A DNA stretch of 64,000 bases. Origin: Anthopleura xanthogrammica. Its lineage: Eukaryota; Cnidaria; Anthozoa; Actiniaria; Actiniidae. The notes beneath the pieces were generated by a model that ran no database searches, was not told the DNA's origin, and was given only the letters and a program-made list of their open reading frames with translations. The stretch spans positions 6,049,968 through 6,113,967 of the forward strand of contig OZ025221.1 of NCBI GenBank assembly GCA_964019055.1, given 5' to 3'. Numbering within the stretch: the first letter of the stretch is position 1; each line of letters starts with the position of its first letter. The translations under genes and the position numbers were made by a program. Positions 1-13,400 of the stretch are shown here, piece by piece.

Positions 1-23
1 CGGTTACTATGTTATAAAAGCAA

Positions 24-150
24 TGGCCAATGCTTAGCTGTGAGTATATCCAGTTCTGGATGCACTTGGGAGGTTGCTTAAGCACTCAAGAAGCTAGAGT
101 CACACAAGTGCATCCAGAACTGGATATACGCACAGATAAGCATTGACCAT
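24..150. repeat. Foldback (hairpin) element
   Basis: Two arms of about 45 bp, starting ATGGCCAATGCTTAGCTGTG on the left and ending in its near-complement CAGATAAGCATTGACCAT on the right, flank a short loop. It lies in the intron after the 177-240 exon of the - strand channel gene. The shape is that of a small non-autonomous inverted-repeat element. Confidence 0.7.
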
Positions 151-176
151 CCCCTTAATATTGTATGTCGCATTAC

Positions 177-3100
177 CATCGACTTCAGCATTGTTACGTA
201 TGGCAAGCTTGTGTTCCGCACTCTGGTTGACAACTGATACCTAAGGATTGGTAGATAGTAAGTTGTACGTAATTAGAAATAACGAAAAACGTTTCTAACC
301 TGTTTCAAGAATTTGATCTATTGTTCAAAGTTTTTCCGTTGCCAAAGTGATGACATGCAGACAGAAAGACAGACACAAACACAAACACCGAGACGCAGAC
401 AGACAGACAGACAGATCTAGAGACAGACAGAGAAACAGACAGCCACAGCCAAAAATACCGAAACGTAGACAGACAGAGAGACAGACAGCCACAGCCAAAA
501 ACACCGAGAAGTAGACAGACAGACAAACAGACAGACAGCCACAGTCAAAAACACCGAGATGGAGACAGACAGACAAACAGACAGACAGCCACAGTCAAAA
601 ACACCGAGATGGAGACAGACAGACAAACAGACAGACAGCCACAAATACCGAAACGCAGACAGACAGAGAGACAGACAGCCACAGTCAAAAACACCGAGAT
701 GGAGACAGACAGACAAAAAGACAGACAGCCACAAATACCGAAACGCAGACAGACAGAGAGACAGACAGCCACAGTCAAAAACACCGAGATGGAGAGAGAC
801 AGACAAAAAGACAGACAGCCACAAATACCGAAACGCAGACAGACAGAGAGACAGACAGCCACAGTCAAAAACACCGAGATGGAGACAGACAGACAAACAG
901 ACAGACAGCCACAAATACCGAAACGCAGACAGACAGAGAGACAGACAGCCACAGTCAAAAACACCGAGATGGAGACAGACAGACAAACAGACAGACAGCC
1001 ACAAATACCGAAACGCAGACAGACAGAGAGACAGACAGCCACAGTCAAAAACACCGAGATGGAGACAGACAGACAAACAGACAGACAGCCACAAATACCG
1101 AAACGCAGACAGACAGAGAGACAGACAGCCACAGTCAAAAACACCGAGATGGAGACAGACAGACAAACAGACAGGCAGACAGTACATTACCTTCATTCCC
1201 CTGATAGAGGAGTACTGCTCATAGCTGGCTGATGTCAGTGCTGTAGTTATGATGCTGATGAATATAGTGATGATGATGACACCGACAAGCATCCAAACAC
1301 TGCCTACAATCTTCCCCAGGTTGGTCTTGGGAGCCTTGTCGCCGTAACTAGTGAAAATAAAGATAATTGAAAGGAAGGAAAAGTTAAAAGATAAACACGA
1401 AACATAAGTTCCTTTCTCAAGAGGCAGCCACGTTGGCTGGAAAAATAGATGTTTGCATAGATAGCTCACCCCACATTCAGGCACTTAAGATAAGAGCTTT
1501 TAACTCCGTAATGTATTAATGCATATAGACTGATATTCTCAAAGATACAAATATCGTGGTCATGTGAGATAGAGCCATATGAATCACTAAAATATTCACC
1601 TCACGCGCATGCGCAATAATCCAAATAAAGGGCAGATCACTTGGCTAATCCAGTATTCACCACTTTCACATTCCCTAATGCTTTGCGTTTGGGGGGGGGG
1701 GGGGGGGGAGGTGATCAACAATAACGAAAATTATTGGAAAATTCAAAACTTTTTGTGCAGTTTGTAAGTACATTTGCTATCATCATTGAAAAATCTAGTA
1801 TCAGTTTAATCAGAGCTTATTCCACACGCACGACAGAAGGAAACTTTTGGTGTTACAGACAATGTATGGACTTACTAAGAAATGTCATGACATTTACTCA
1901 CAAAGCTGTTCAAATTTCTTTCTTTCTGGTTTTTGTCAATTCTGATAGAATCTATCTTAGATGCATAAGTGTTTTTAGATGGTTTTTCTTCAATTCTTAT
2001 GATCTTCATGGTAATATTAACGATTTGGTCTCGTTGTTACCCCCAAAAATACAAAGCATTATGGGAATGTGAAAGTGGTGAATGGCGGAAAGGCTAACAA
2101 CTAAAATGTCCAAGTTCGTGCACACGAGCATGTGCATGTGCAATCTGATGAAGGTTCTAATAGATCACGTGACCAATCCAATATGGTGTAAGGTTGTCGT
2201 TTCTACTCACCCAACCGTTGTCATGGTGCAGAAAGCCCACCAAAAACCTTCAAAGATACCCGAACTGAACGATTCAGAAAACTGAACTGAATTTTCTTTC
2301 CGTTCCTAAAACAAGAACAACACAAGAAAAAAAACAAAGACGAAAAAAAGCATAAGCACAAATTTTAAGAATTTTTACTATTGCATAAGCACGAAATATA
2401 AGTGTTTTTGTAGGCTTGCACGAAATAGGTGACATTTATAATAAGCCTTCTTTGAATTATTAACAAAACCTAATACCTATTAACAAAATGAAAATAAGTG
2501 TATAAAAAGTCTTAGTATTTATTTTGTACAGATAACCACACACTACAGCAAGGATAATTTTAAAAAAAGTCAAAGTTTCTATTTCTGTATGCTCCATATT
2601 ATTTTCTTAGAACTAATTCAACATAACATCTAATAATAATAAGTAATGATTAGAAATTGTTTCCTATGTCTCCTAAGGCGTTTGTATTATCTTTTGAATT
2701 GCTAACGCTTTCCCCTTACAGTAAACAAACCACCAGGTTCATGCTGTTGAGATAATGAAAACGTGGGGGAGTTTTAATGAGGATTCTTACTGCTTTCTAT
2801 AACTCGAAGTACGTAAAAAATGGTTTTAGTAATGGTTTGTCTTTGGGAGGTCGTTCTAGACATTGTTTGCTGAATTTTCTATCCAAGTGCTCTAATATTT
2901 TCATTAACAGATCTCTTTAGCTTCGTATTCAAATTGTTCATTTCAGACCACATGTCATGCCCTTGAGAAATGTTCTTTTATTAAAATATTTACACGAATC
3001 AACTCCCAAGAGTGGCATCACATGGTCTGAAATGGGCACAACAAACAACGAAGCTAAAGAGTTATATTCAATTCGCTATCTCGACTTCACATGCAAACTT

Positions 3101-5488
3101 TCTCGATTCACAAACAAAATGATTTTTTGCCAAAAATTAAGACGCTAAAAACGATGAAAGTTTGTTCTATGTACAATTTTCTATTCCTAATTGAAATGTT
3201 CTTGTAAAAATTGTTCTTCTAATAACAAGGCTTTTATTTAGTAATTAACGTTAAATTAGATGTACATGAAAAGGAGGTGATGACGTCTTGCCTGTAGCAA
3301 CAAATTAAACTCTTCCAATAGTCGTCTTTCATTTCAGTAGCCTAGGTAGAATATTCTTCAGAAAACTCAGTCTGTTTACTGTTTAAATGAAATCCCCGCA
3401 AAATGACTTCCAATTTCAAATGATCTGCAGCATTGTTTTGACTTAGTTTACTCAACACCATGGCAACGAAGCCCTTGTTTGAGTGTCCTCTCTGTGTTAT
3501 CAGATTTTTTTTTTAATTTGAAATTTAAATTTGACAAAAGTTTGAGGAAAGAAAGGAAACAAAAAACAACTTAAGTGGAATATGAACTTGAAGTGGAACT
3601 TGAACGGAAATGCCGTTCAGCCGCTCAGTCCACACTAACAAGCGCGTTTTAATTTCTCTTAATGAATGGTCTTTCTTTCTTTTATTCGGTGAACATAGAC
3701 TGAAAATAGAATGAAATATATGAAACAACTAAAAAAAATATGATTCCTAAAATTAATCCATGCAAACTCTTATTTCAAAACCTTAGTTATTTTAAGATGT
3801 TGAACACTGAATTAAATTAAGCGTTTGCTCAGTCGATCAATACAAAAAAAAAAAAGAAAAAAATAACTTGAATTTGACTGACACCAAATGTGTCGACACA
3901 AGGAAGAAAATGATTGAACTTTCATGAGCAATAATTGTTTGATTTGAAGTGTGATCTTTGGTACACATCGAAAGTCATTCATAACTTGATGTTATATTAA
4001 TTCAAGGCTTGTAATCTTTCTAATATTTGCTCGTCAGCGCCATACAGACAAATTAAAGTGAGGATGTTCTCGTAATTAATCAGTTGATTGGTTGGGTAGT
4101 CATGGCAACCGTTGAAACTTGAAATTGAAAATAAGCAATAGATAGACCTTAAATTAAATTGGCGCCGATGGAAAATGGAATTAAGACGATGTCTGAGTAG
4201 ATAGATAGAAAAGAAAAATAATTGATCTGAGACAACAGATTATAAGGAACTTGTGGTCTTTTTGGCGGAGACCAGAGATAAAGGAATTTCTGAAAAATTG
4301 AAAAGTAGTAGACTAAATGAATAATGAATCGATGGATGGATGGATTGGATGAGATGAGACGGATGGATGGATTAATGGATGGATGGATGGCATGGGATGA
4401 GGCGGATGGATGGATGGATGAATTAATTAATGGATAGATGGATGGCATGGGATGAGGCGGATGGATGGATTAATGGATGGATGGATGGATGGCATGGGAT
4501 GAGGCGGATGGATGGATTAATGGATGGATGGATGGATGGACGGACGGACAGATGGATAGATGGATGAGAGGAATGGATGGGATAGATGATATGGGATTAG
4601 ATGGGATAGATTGATGGTCTATAAAGATACTAATAAATTCTCGCCGAGCAAAAAGACGGGATAATATCTAGATGAATAGTTGGGATAAAGAGGACTGAGA
4701 TGGACGGATGAATAGATGAATGGATGGGATGACTTGATGCATGGTCTATAAATACTGAACGAATCCATTCACGAGTAGAAAGAATATATAAATGAATGAA
4801 TGGATATTTGTTGAATAGAACATCTATAGATGACTGCATGAATGGGAGCGTAACTGAATGAAGAAAGTAATTAATAATTGACTGCAGTAAAAGACAAGAC
4901 AATAAAGACCCCAATTAAAACGATAAAATAAAGATTTTCGAACCTCGAATCACTGGAAAAAAAAAATTGAGAACAACTCACCAAAAACCACATCAGAACT
5001 CCGGCAAGAATAGCAGAAACGATAATGAAGACAAGAACAGGCCAGGCCTGAAGGACCGATAACAACAATTTCGCGCCAGAAGCATTAGCGGCCATTAGAA
5101 TAGCAACACCTGTCGACTGCACGACACCAACAAATGCAAAACCACGAATATTTCTTGTAGTTGGTAAGCCATTAACGGGAGCCACTATATCAAAATCCTC
5201 TCTATCCAAAAGATCCGTAAGTCCAGCCGGTCCGTCTTTTTCTTTGACAACCTTAACTCTCACGGTTGCTTGGCAACAGAATTTCAAGCTTTCTTGTAAG
5301 ACAATTGGGAAAATCCCGTTTAGGTCCGTAAGGTCTTTGAAAGACCCGGAAACGTAGATATATGGCTGTTGCTGCCAAAAATGAATATTAAGAGTTTTGT
5401 TTTGCTGGCATTTTTCGTCGAGCGAAGCCGAAAATGAGAAGGCAATTTGCCATTGAAGGAACAACATCATGGTTATGAACTTATTCAT
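177..5488 (-). CDS. K+-filter ionotropic glutamate receptor-like channel subunit, 5' part
   Basis: Exons read from the sequence: 4982-5488, 2211-2305, 1191-1347 and 177-240; phases agree and all junctions are GT/AG. The remaining exons lie left of the window. Exon 1 starts with an ATG and a hydrophobic signal peptide, then an S1 ligand-binding half with a Cys pair (FCC) and helix M1 (WPVLVFII...MWFL). Exon 2 (95 bp) is the pore loop, with [12 protein letters not shown]. Exon 3 (157 bp) completes the filter as YGDK and encodes M2. Exon 4 (64 bp) starts the S2 half. The order S1-M1-P-M2-S2 is that of ionotropic glutamate receptors without an amino-terminal domain; the filter is that of potassium channels, as in bacterial GluR0 and rotifer AvGluR1. 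It is paralogous to the divergent gene at 6402, with exons 2-4 of identical length. The ligand is unknown. Plasma-membrane location is inferred. Confidence 0.85.
350..1180. repeat. 90-bp tandem repeat rich in ACAGACAG
   Basis: From about 671 the same 90-bp unit recurs at 671, 761, 851, 941, 1031 and 1121 with few changes; the part before 671 is degenerate. Each unit combines ACAGACAG runs with CACAGTCAAAAACACCGAGA and CACAAATACCGAAACGCAGA blocks. Because 90 is divisible by three, long open frames exist on both strands; they are artefacts. The array fills most of the intron at 241-1190 and ends about 10 bp from the 5' splice site at 1190. Confidence 0.93.
1554..2180. mobile_element. Inverted-repeat element inside a channel intron
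   Basis: Left segment 1655-1700 (ATTCACCACTTTCACATTCC...AATGCTTTG) is the reverse complement of 2047-2090. The outer ends (GGTCATGTGAGATAGA near 1558 and ATAGATCACGTGACC near 2160) are also roughly complementary. A poly-G run at about 1691-1710 lies inside. The layout suggests a terminal-inverted-repeat element without coding capacity in the intron between pore and M2 exons. Boundaries are approximate. Confidence 0.5.
2911..3068. mobile_element. MITE of the CCACRTGTCATTC family, copy 1
   Basis: The outer ends CTTTAGCTTCGT and ACGAAGCTAAAGAG and the inner ends TTTCAGACCACATGTCAT and ATCACATGGTCTGAAATGGG are complementary. The same element in opposite orientation lies at 47657-47822. Other copies in this window are at about 8351-8466, 13222-13345, 13408-13508, 23128-23276, 33806-33952 and 61785-61980. 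No coding capacity. Confidence 0.75.
4320..4600. repeat. GGAT-based minisatellite
   Basis: Runs of GGATGGATGG alternate with GATGGCATGGGATGAGGCGG, giving an approximately 60-bp higher-order unit repeated about four times. It sits in intron 1 of the - strand channel gene. Confidence 0.9.
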
Positions 5489-6401
5489 GACTTCTGTCTT
5501 TTCAATGAAAACCCAACCAGCAAGGACTTTAATCGTCTGATTTCACCTTGCCAGTTTCCCACAGATTTCAAAATATCCTAGATAATTGAAGCCCGTCGAC
5601 TTTGTCCAATTCTAAGTTATCACGAATGAGAGATTATCTCGAGAGCTTTGAGATAGGCCAAGGAAACTATCGTATGAAATTCCATGAATTAATTACATCG
5701 CTTGACAAGCGTCCTGCGAAGACACAGCGGTGTGTACAAGCTGAAAACCTATGAATATGCAAAAACGTTCGTTTACGATAATCTTAATTTATTTATATTT
5801 TTAAGATAACGGCGCGCTTACGACTTACCTTAACTTTCCTGATTAAAAAGAGGGCAAAGAAGCATTAAACGGGGAGAAACTCCCAGCTTTTTGGAGTGTA
5901 AAGTGTCGACTGATGTAAAAAGCACTAATTCTGTACCATATCGATTGTTTTATTGACACAAAAAATTACAAATTTCCGTTGAAATTCCAATCATAATATT
6001 TTGATTGGCTGAATATATTATATCAATCTCAAAGATAATTTCTCTTTTAACTTCTCCGCCATTTAAGATCACAGGAGTGAGAAAAAGAAGTCAAAGTTTA
6101 CTAATACGAAAAATTCTCTCGTAAGAAACTCTTTCGATCGCTGCTGTTCAGAAAAAATAACTAGAACATTTGAGCTGTGAAACAATCGAAATATCACATT
6201 TACGAGAAGTTTTAAATCAGCTTTTCAAATGTGACTAAATGGAACTTTTAGAAGAAGTGTGAAAAACTAACGACCATTTCCGGACACAACCAAATGAAAG
6301 ACGAACAGCGGAGAAAAAAGATGCCTGACTGGAAAGCACGAATGATAGAATCGTAAACCTTTCGACAGAACTTGAAATGAATTGGTCGAAAAATAGAGAG
6401 T
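5489..6401. promoter_or_regulatory. Shared upstream region of the divergent channel pair
   Basis: This 913-bp gap separates the start codons of the two head-to-head channel genes. It contains no coding exon that I can support. A bidirectional promoter is inferred only from the arrangement; no TATA box or other decisive element was identified. Confidence 0.4.
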
Positions 6402-8106
6402 TTGAAGATAACTCAGGAATATTGGCTGTCAAAGATAATGTTGATGATTAAAACAAAGACCAAGGTTTGGAAATCGAACTTTTTATCGCCGCTTTATTCC
6501 TTTCTGTTGCTGCTATGTTCTGGCTTTGTAACTGGATCAAGTTTAAGTATTTCTTCTACGATGGATGAAGCTTGTCTAACAGGGAAAAGAATCCATGCCA
6601 GCTACATAGACAATGCTCCGTATATATTTAAAAGAAATGGTCAAATCAAAGGAATATTATTGGAAATATTTGAAAAAGGAATTCAGTTCTGCTGCAAAGA
6701 TGGAGTTCAAATCTCGTACAATTTATCAACATCGAATAATATTTTGGATTTAAGAACAAAACAAGTCGGCTTTCTGCCGTTAAGTAGAACTTCACAAATG
6801 ATATCCACGATTCATGGCTTGCCTTACGTAAGTTTAATCGAATCTCCAGGCATCGCTGTAGTATCTGTAAAGAGTGTACCAGGAGAAGATTTACTAATGG
6901 CAATTCTGGACTCGTGGCCAATTTTGGTATTTATAATTACTACAATCAGTCTCAGCGGAATTTGTATCTGGGTACTTGTAAGTATTGTTATATGTCATGT
7001 AGTATGTATATGCGATGTATATTTTTTGCATAGCGGTATTGTATGTGATCTGTTGATACACGTAGAGCTTACAATAATACGTTTATTAAGTTTCACCAAA
7101 ACACCTTTTTTGGTTTTCTGGCTTCAGTTGGAAAAACTTTGAACTTGGGAAAACCATAAAATAATCAATGAAAAGACAAATTGAGGCTAAAATTATCAAA
7201 TTTCGAAGCAAAATATGAATTTCAGTAATTGACTTCTCTCATGTGGTCTTTACCTAGGAATTTCACATTTAAAAATTAGAGGAATCTAATATTATTAGTA
7301 ATACCTTTAACTCTTAAGGAATATCGCCCAAAATAACTAGTTATATAATAGGATAAGAAAGCACAGTTTGAGTGATGGTTATGATGTGACTTTTACATTC
7401 AACTTCTGCCAATTTACTTTATAGAAATATCGATCGAAGGCGAACAAAAGAGCGAAAAATATATCAACATATCTATCACAAACTCAAATACTTAAAATAG
7501 AGAATTATAAAATAACTTTTAGAGTTTTGCATTCGAAAAAAAAAACACAAGATTTTATTCTTTGTGAGTTTTTTGAAGAAAAATTCAAACTGGAAAAAGC
7601 TCTAGGAGAGAGTTGCTTCCAAAGGAGTATCTTTGGTGAAGATTTTAAAATTTCATAACGATATTCACTCGACTGGCACAAAACCACAAAAGAAATTGAC
7701 TAAATGTATTATATCTGAGTTGTAATTAGTAGTATAAACACGACATGTACAATCACGAATATTCAACTTTATATTGTGTATTATTTTTAGGAACACATCA
7801 CTTTTATTTCGAAATCTTTATCTTTTTTTCTTTTTCTTTTCTTGTTTATTAATCGCTACCGAATGAAAAGCTATAGATGGAATGACATTAATCTCGTATC
7901 TTATTAGTTCAGGAAAGGTATAGATTTGTAAAGATACGCACTGATGACTAAATCCTTTTTCTTTTTTCCAAAAAACGCGACAGTAAAAAAGAAAAAAGAA
8001 AACAAGAAAAAAATAAGATGGACGAAAGAAGAGGAGAAGGAATGAAAGGAAGGAAGGAAGTAAGGAAGGAAGGAATGAAGGAAGGAAAGAGCGAAGGAAG
8101 GAAAAA

Positions 8107-8176
<70 letters not shown>

Positions 8177-10358
8177 GATGGAAGAAGAAAAAAAAGAAGG
8201 AAAAAAGAAAAGTTTTCTAATAGTACTCGATCATCTCAGATTCGAACAATTTTGACCATTTGATGATGCAAAGCGTTACAGGGTCGAGCATGTCAATAAT
8301 CATGATGCACCGAGGAATAGACCTCGTCCATCCACTGTGGCATTGTCCATTTCAGTTCATGTGTGATTCTCTTGAGTATTATTTCTCTGTTTACCAGTTA
8401 TATTTAAGCGGATACATAGATATGAATGTATAAATCTTATTCTAAAAAGAAATGACACGTGGTCTTAAATAGACATACATTACACCCTAATGATCAGAGA
8501 CGTCAGTTTCACAGCAAATTGCTCATCATTGACACTTAAATTTAGATGACAATCCAAAACCACCAGACTACTATTAATATATAGTATATGACTATATACC
8601 GTTAGGTCTTGCGAAAATTGCAAAAGGCGCCATTTTACTCCAGTGATTTCCCATGATGCACTGGATTCCAGTTACATCACATCAAGCTGTTCTCAGCAAT
8701 TATTTTGGTGCGCACGCTAGAGAACGACTATATGATTGATTCTGACGAGAGAGGATAAAGTAAGACAGCACATCCCGACCCAAGCATAGGTCTATCCCCA
8801 TGAAAATTATTTAAGGATCTATTCTAATTGAGAGCGCAGAATGAACTGAATCAGGAAGCCAATGATAAAAATATTTCAGGCTGCAAGTGGAGCTAAAAAT
8901 AGATTTTTAAATAATTATCATAGGGCACGGAGATATGCTCTCTTTCTTCGTATTCTCTTGATTCTGAGCATAAGCACTAATTACAGCCTCTGGGGTCAAA
9001 ATGGCGAATCAACTATGACTGCATGATTTTACGTGTAAGGTTCATCTGCACACGGCTACATCACAGTAAGAAATGGATGTTGAATCACCAAATGTGTTCC
9101 CTGCTCATCCAATAGAATTGCCCTGACGTACACTGAAGAATGCACGGTCACGGGGAGGCATGGTATGTTACTAAAAGTCCTTCGAAATATGCCTAGTTTA
9201 GCCTTCCGCCTTCCTGGTTTAGCCGTGAAGCACACTTACAATCATGTTAAAAAATGGTTTCCTGTTACGATCACAGCTTAATCACCTAAAATAACAACCA
9301 GAAATTGAATAGCTTCAACTGTCTTTTTTCAGTTTGTTCAGTTTGTTTTGTTAAGTGCAACCTGACAATATTTACAAAAATACTGCTATTTTTGAGAATA
9401 AACGTATAATAGATCAAACATATACTTCCTAGCAAACACTTTCTTCGGCCCAATTTCTTTTTTTTAATGATTTTCTCATTGTTCAAATATTTATTTTAAG
9501 CTGTCATTGTCTTGTCACTTGGATTAAGCGAAAAGCATGTTGCATAAAAACTTTACTTGACTTCATTTTAAGTGAACTTATCATTGTAGTTATCTCCCAG
9601 AATCTTAGATATTCCCTCGATCATCTTATTAGGTATTTTCCACGTGAGGAAGATCGATATAAAATACACTCAATCATTATAGCTTCGTGGTAATCTATAG
9701 TTTTGAATTTCGTCACTTTTATGTCTTTCATATTTATATCTACATTTCTCAGGACTTCCACATCAATCCAAAACATTTTCCCGCGTTTTTCCCGCTTGGT
9801 GTATGCGAGGGATTTTGGTGGGCGGCTGTTACCATGACAACAGTGGGGTAAGTGTATTACCACTTAATGAGACCTTGATTATCTATACATGAGTGTTCTA
9901 GCTTATTGATACCAAGCAACTGTTGTACCATATATAATACCTTTAACTTTGATAATATACCTTTTTCAAAAATGGCGGCCAAAAATTCAAATTAGTTCAA
10001 ATTATAAACCAATACCATGCAGCACTAGAAAAAGCACCTTTACTTTAGTAACACTAAGAAGTTTCATTTTTTCAGGTGTTGTACCGGCCGAGAAAACGTT
10101 TTTTGAAATCGACAAATTTACAGACGTTTGTATGGCTAGGTATAGCGTATACCCCCAGCCACACAAACGTTTGTAAATTTGTCGATTTTCAACAAAACAA
10201 TTCTCGGCCGATAGAACACCTGACATAATGAATCTTCGTAGGGTTACTAAAGTAAAGGCTCTCTTCCTAGTGCTGGTATTGGTTTTTCACTAGGTTTAAT
10301 TTAAACTCATTCGAATTTCCGGTCGCCATTTTTGAAAAAGGTCTATTACGTATTAAAA

Positions 10359-10456
<98 letters not shown>

Positions 10457-13400
10457 TTACTACTACTACTACTACTACTACTATTACTACTACTACTACT
10501 ACTACTATTACTACTACTACTACTATTACTACTACTATTTCTATTACTACTACTACTACTACTATTACTACTACTACTACTATTACTACTACTACTACTA
10601 TTACTACTACTACTACTACTACTACTATTACTACTACTACTACTACTACTATTACTACTACTACTACTACTATTACTACTACTACTACTATTACTACTAC
10701 TATTTCTATTACTACTACTACTACTACTATTACTACTACTATTTCTATTACTACTACTACTACTATTATTACTACTACTACTACTACTTCTACTTCTACT
10801 TCTACTATACTACTACTACTACTACTACTATTACTACTACTATTACTACTACTACTAAAACAACCACCACCACTACCACCATCACTACCACCACCACCCC
10901 ACCACCACCACCACTAATAGTAATGAACAATGACAATGACAATGACAATGACAATGACAATGACAATGACAATGACAATGACAATGACAATGACAATGAC
11001 AATGACAATGACAATGACAATGACAATGACAATGACAATGACAATGACAATGACAATGACAATGACAATGACAATGACAATGACAATGACAATGACAATG
11101 ACAATGACAATGACAATGACAATGACAATGACAATGACAATGACAATGACAATGACAATGACAATGACAATGACAATGACAATGACAATGACAATGACAA
11201 TGACAATGACAATGACAATGACAATGACAATGACAATGACAATGACAATGACAATGACAATGACAATGACAATGACAATGACAATGACAATGACAATGAC
11301 AATGACAATGACAATGACAATGACAATGACAATGACAATGACAATGACAATGACAATGACAATGACAATGACAATGACAATGACAATGACAATGACAATG
11401 ACAATGACAATGACAATGACAATGACAATGACAATGACAATGACAATGACAATGACAATGACAATGACAATGACAATGACAATGACAATGACAATGACAA
11501 TGACAATGACAATGACAATGACAATGACAATGACAATGACAATGACAATGACAATGACAATGACAATGACAATGACAATGACAATGACAATGACAATGAC
11601 AATGACAATGACAATGACAATGACAATGACAATGACAATGACAATGACAATGACAATGACAATGACAATGACAATGACAATGACAATGACAATGACAATG
11701 ACAATGACAATGACAATGACAATGACAATGACAATGACAATGACAATGACAATGACAATGACAATGACAATGACAATGACAATGACAATGACAATGACAA
11801 TGACAATGACAATGACAATGACAATGACAATGACAATGACAATGACAATGACAATGACAATGACAATGACAATGACAATGACAATGACAATGACAATGAC
11901 AATGACAATGACAATGACAATGACAATGACAATGACAATGACAATGACAATGACAATGACAATGACAATGACAATGACAATGACAATGACAATGACAATG
12001 ACAATAATACGTATTGTATATTTTATGTAGGTACGGTGACAAGGTGCCGAAGAGTATTGGTGGTCGTTTATTTGCAGTAGTATGGATAAGCGCAGGGCTG
12101 GTTATCCTCGCCATGTTCATGGGGATCGTCACTGCCTCATTGACATCAAGTGGTATAGGACAAATCAATCATCTTTATGGTTTAGAGGTAAGACGAACAA
12201 AGCAGATGAGCATCCATCCCAGATCTACTTCTTTGTCGCACGCTGGATCTGCTAATGACGTTTCGAAAGTGTTTGTCAGGCGTAAGAAATAAAAGATGAA
12301 AAGCCGAACGCGCACAAGATATACAAAAAAATTGTTAACAGTTTACAATTTCGTGCAGTCTCTTTTCGCGTACTCAGGTCATCTTTGGTGTGCGCATCGA
12401 TAAAAGTGGGTCCAGCCAGCTAGATTTTTAGACGAATTATTTCCAATTATAGTCCTTTGCGTATTTTGAAGCTATGCGACGCAATAAGACAAAAATATCT
12501 CTTCATCATCGCTGTGTTTATTAAATTGTTTCTTCTTTACGCGAGTCTATTGACTACTTTCTTATGACCCAGAATGCATTTCGTTTTGACTCATTGACAT
12601 CATCTCCACGTCGCTTGAAGTGAAGGATTACAAACTAATATATTTTTCAAAACTCCCTTACAGCCGAGAATAAGAATCTATACAGTGAATTATTACATTG
12701 TTTGAAAGTGTACTATACGCGTATTGAAAAGAACAACAATATACTAGCTAGCCTGGGCAACAATCTTGATCATGAAATAAGACCTTTAATTAAACAACAT
12801 GAAGTTGGTCAAGATTCAAACAATATCTATATGCCTTACAAAATGTCTCACTTTTTAAGCCATCTCTTCAAACAAGACAATTTTTTTCTAGCACAAACGC
12901 AGTAAACATGAAGTTGGTCAAGTTTTCAAACTATATGCCTTGATAATCAAACCGTTGTAAAATTTCTCCCTTTTCAAGCCATGTCTTCAAACTCTCTTGG
13001 CTGTCTTGCCCAAACGCAGTACGTTATTCTTCTCCTGTATCATACAGTAAGGCTTCTACTTCAACCCATAGGTTTATGTCATCAATGGATCAGCTGAATA
13101 TCAGTTTGCTATCCTCCAGAGTGCTTATGTACAAGGTAAGCCGTGGACAGAGTTCCTTTGCGCTTGCATTTATAGAGACACTGCATTTGTGATTTGTTAG
13201 ATTTGACTATGATTGAGTATTTTAAAGCACGTGTCATTCTCTTGGGAATAATTTTGCTTGTTCGTTCACATTAGTCTTAATGTGTCTTCTCAAGAATTAT
13301 TGGTTAATAAAGAAACAATATTCAAGAGAATGGCACGTAGGCTGAAAAAAAAAACACTGCATTTTTTATTTGCCAGAGTTGACCATAATTGGGCTTAATG

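Noticed and set aside
559..1232. Long frames on both strands across the ACAGACAG array
   Set aside because: The 90-bp unit is a multiple of three, which keeps all frames open. No family resemblance, and real exons flank the array.
8950..9036. Possible alternative channel exon between TTACAG and GTAAGG
   Set aside because: The reading frame does not resemble the pore loop, and the 9753-9847 exon fits the filter and phase exactly.
10332..12168. Poly-Tyr, Asn-Asp, Met-Thr, Ser-Leu and His-Cys frames
   Set aside because: Translations of TAC and ACAATG satellites inside a channel intron.
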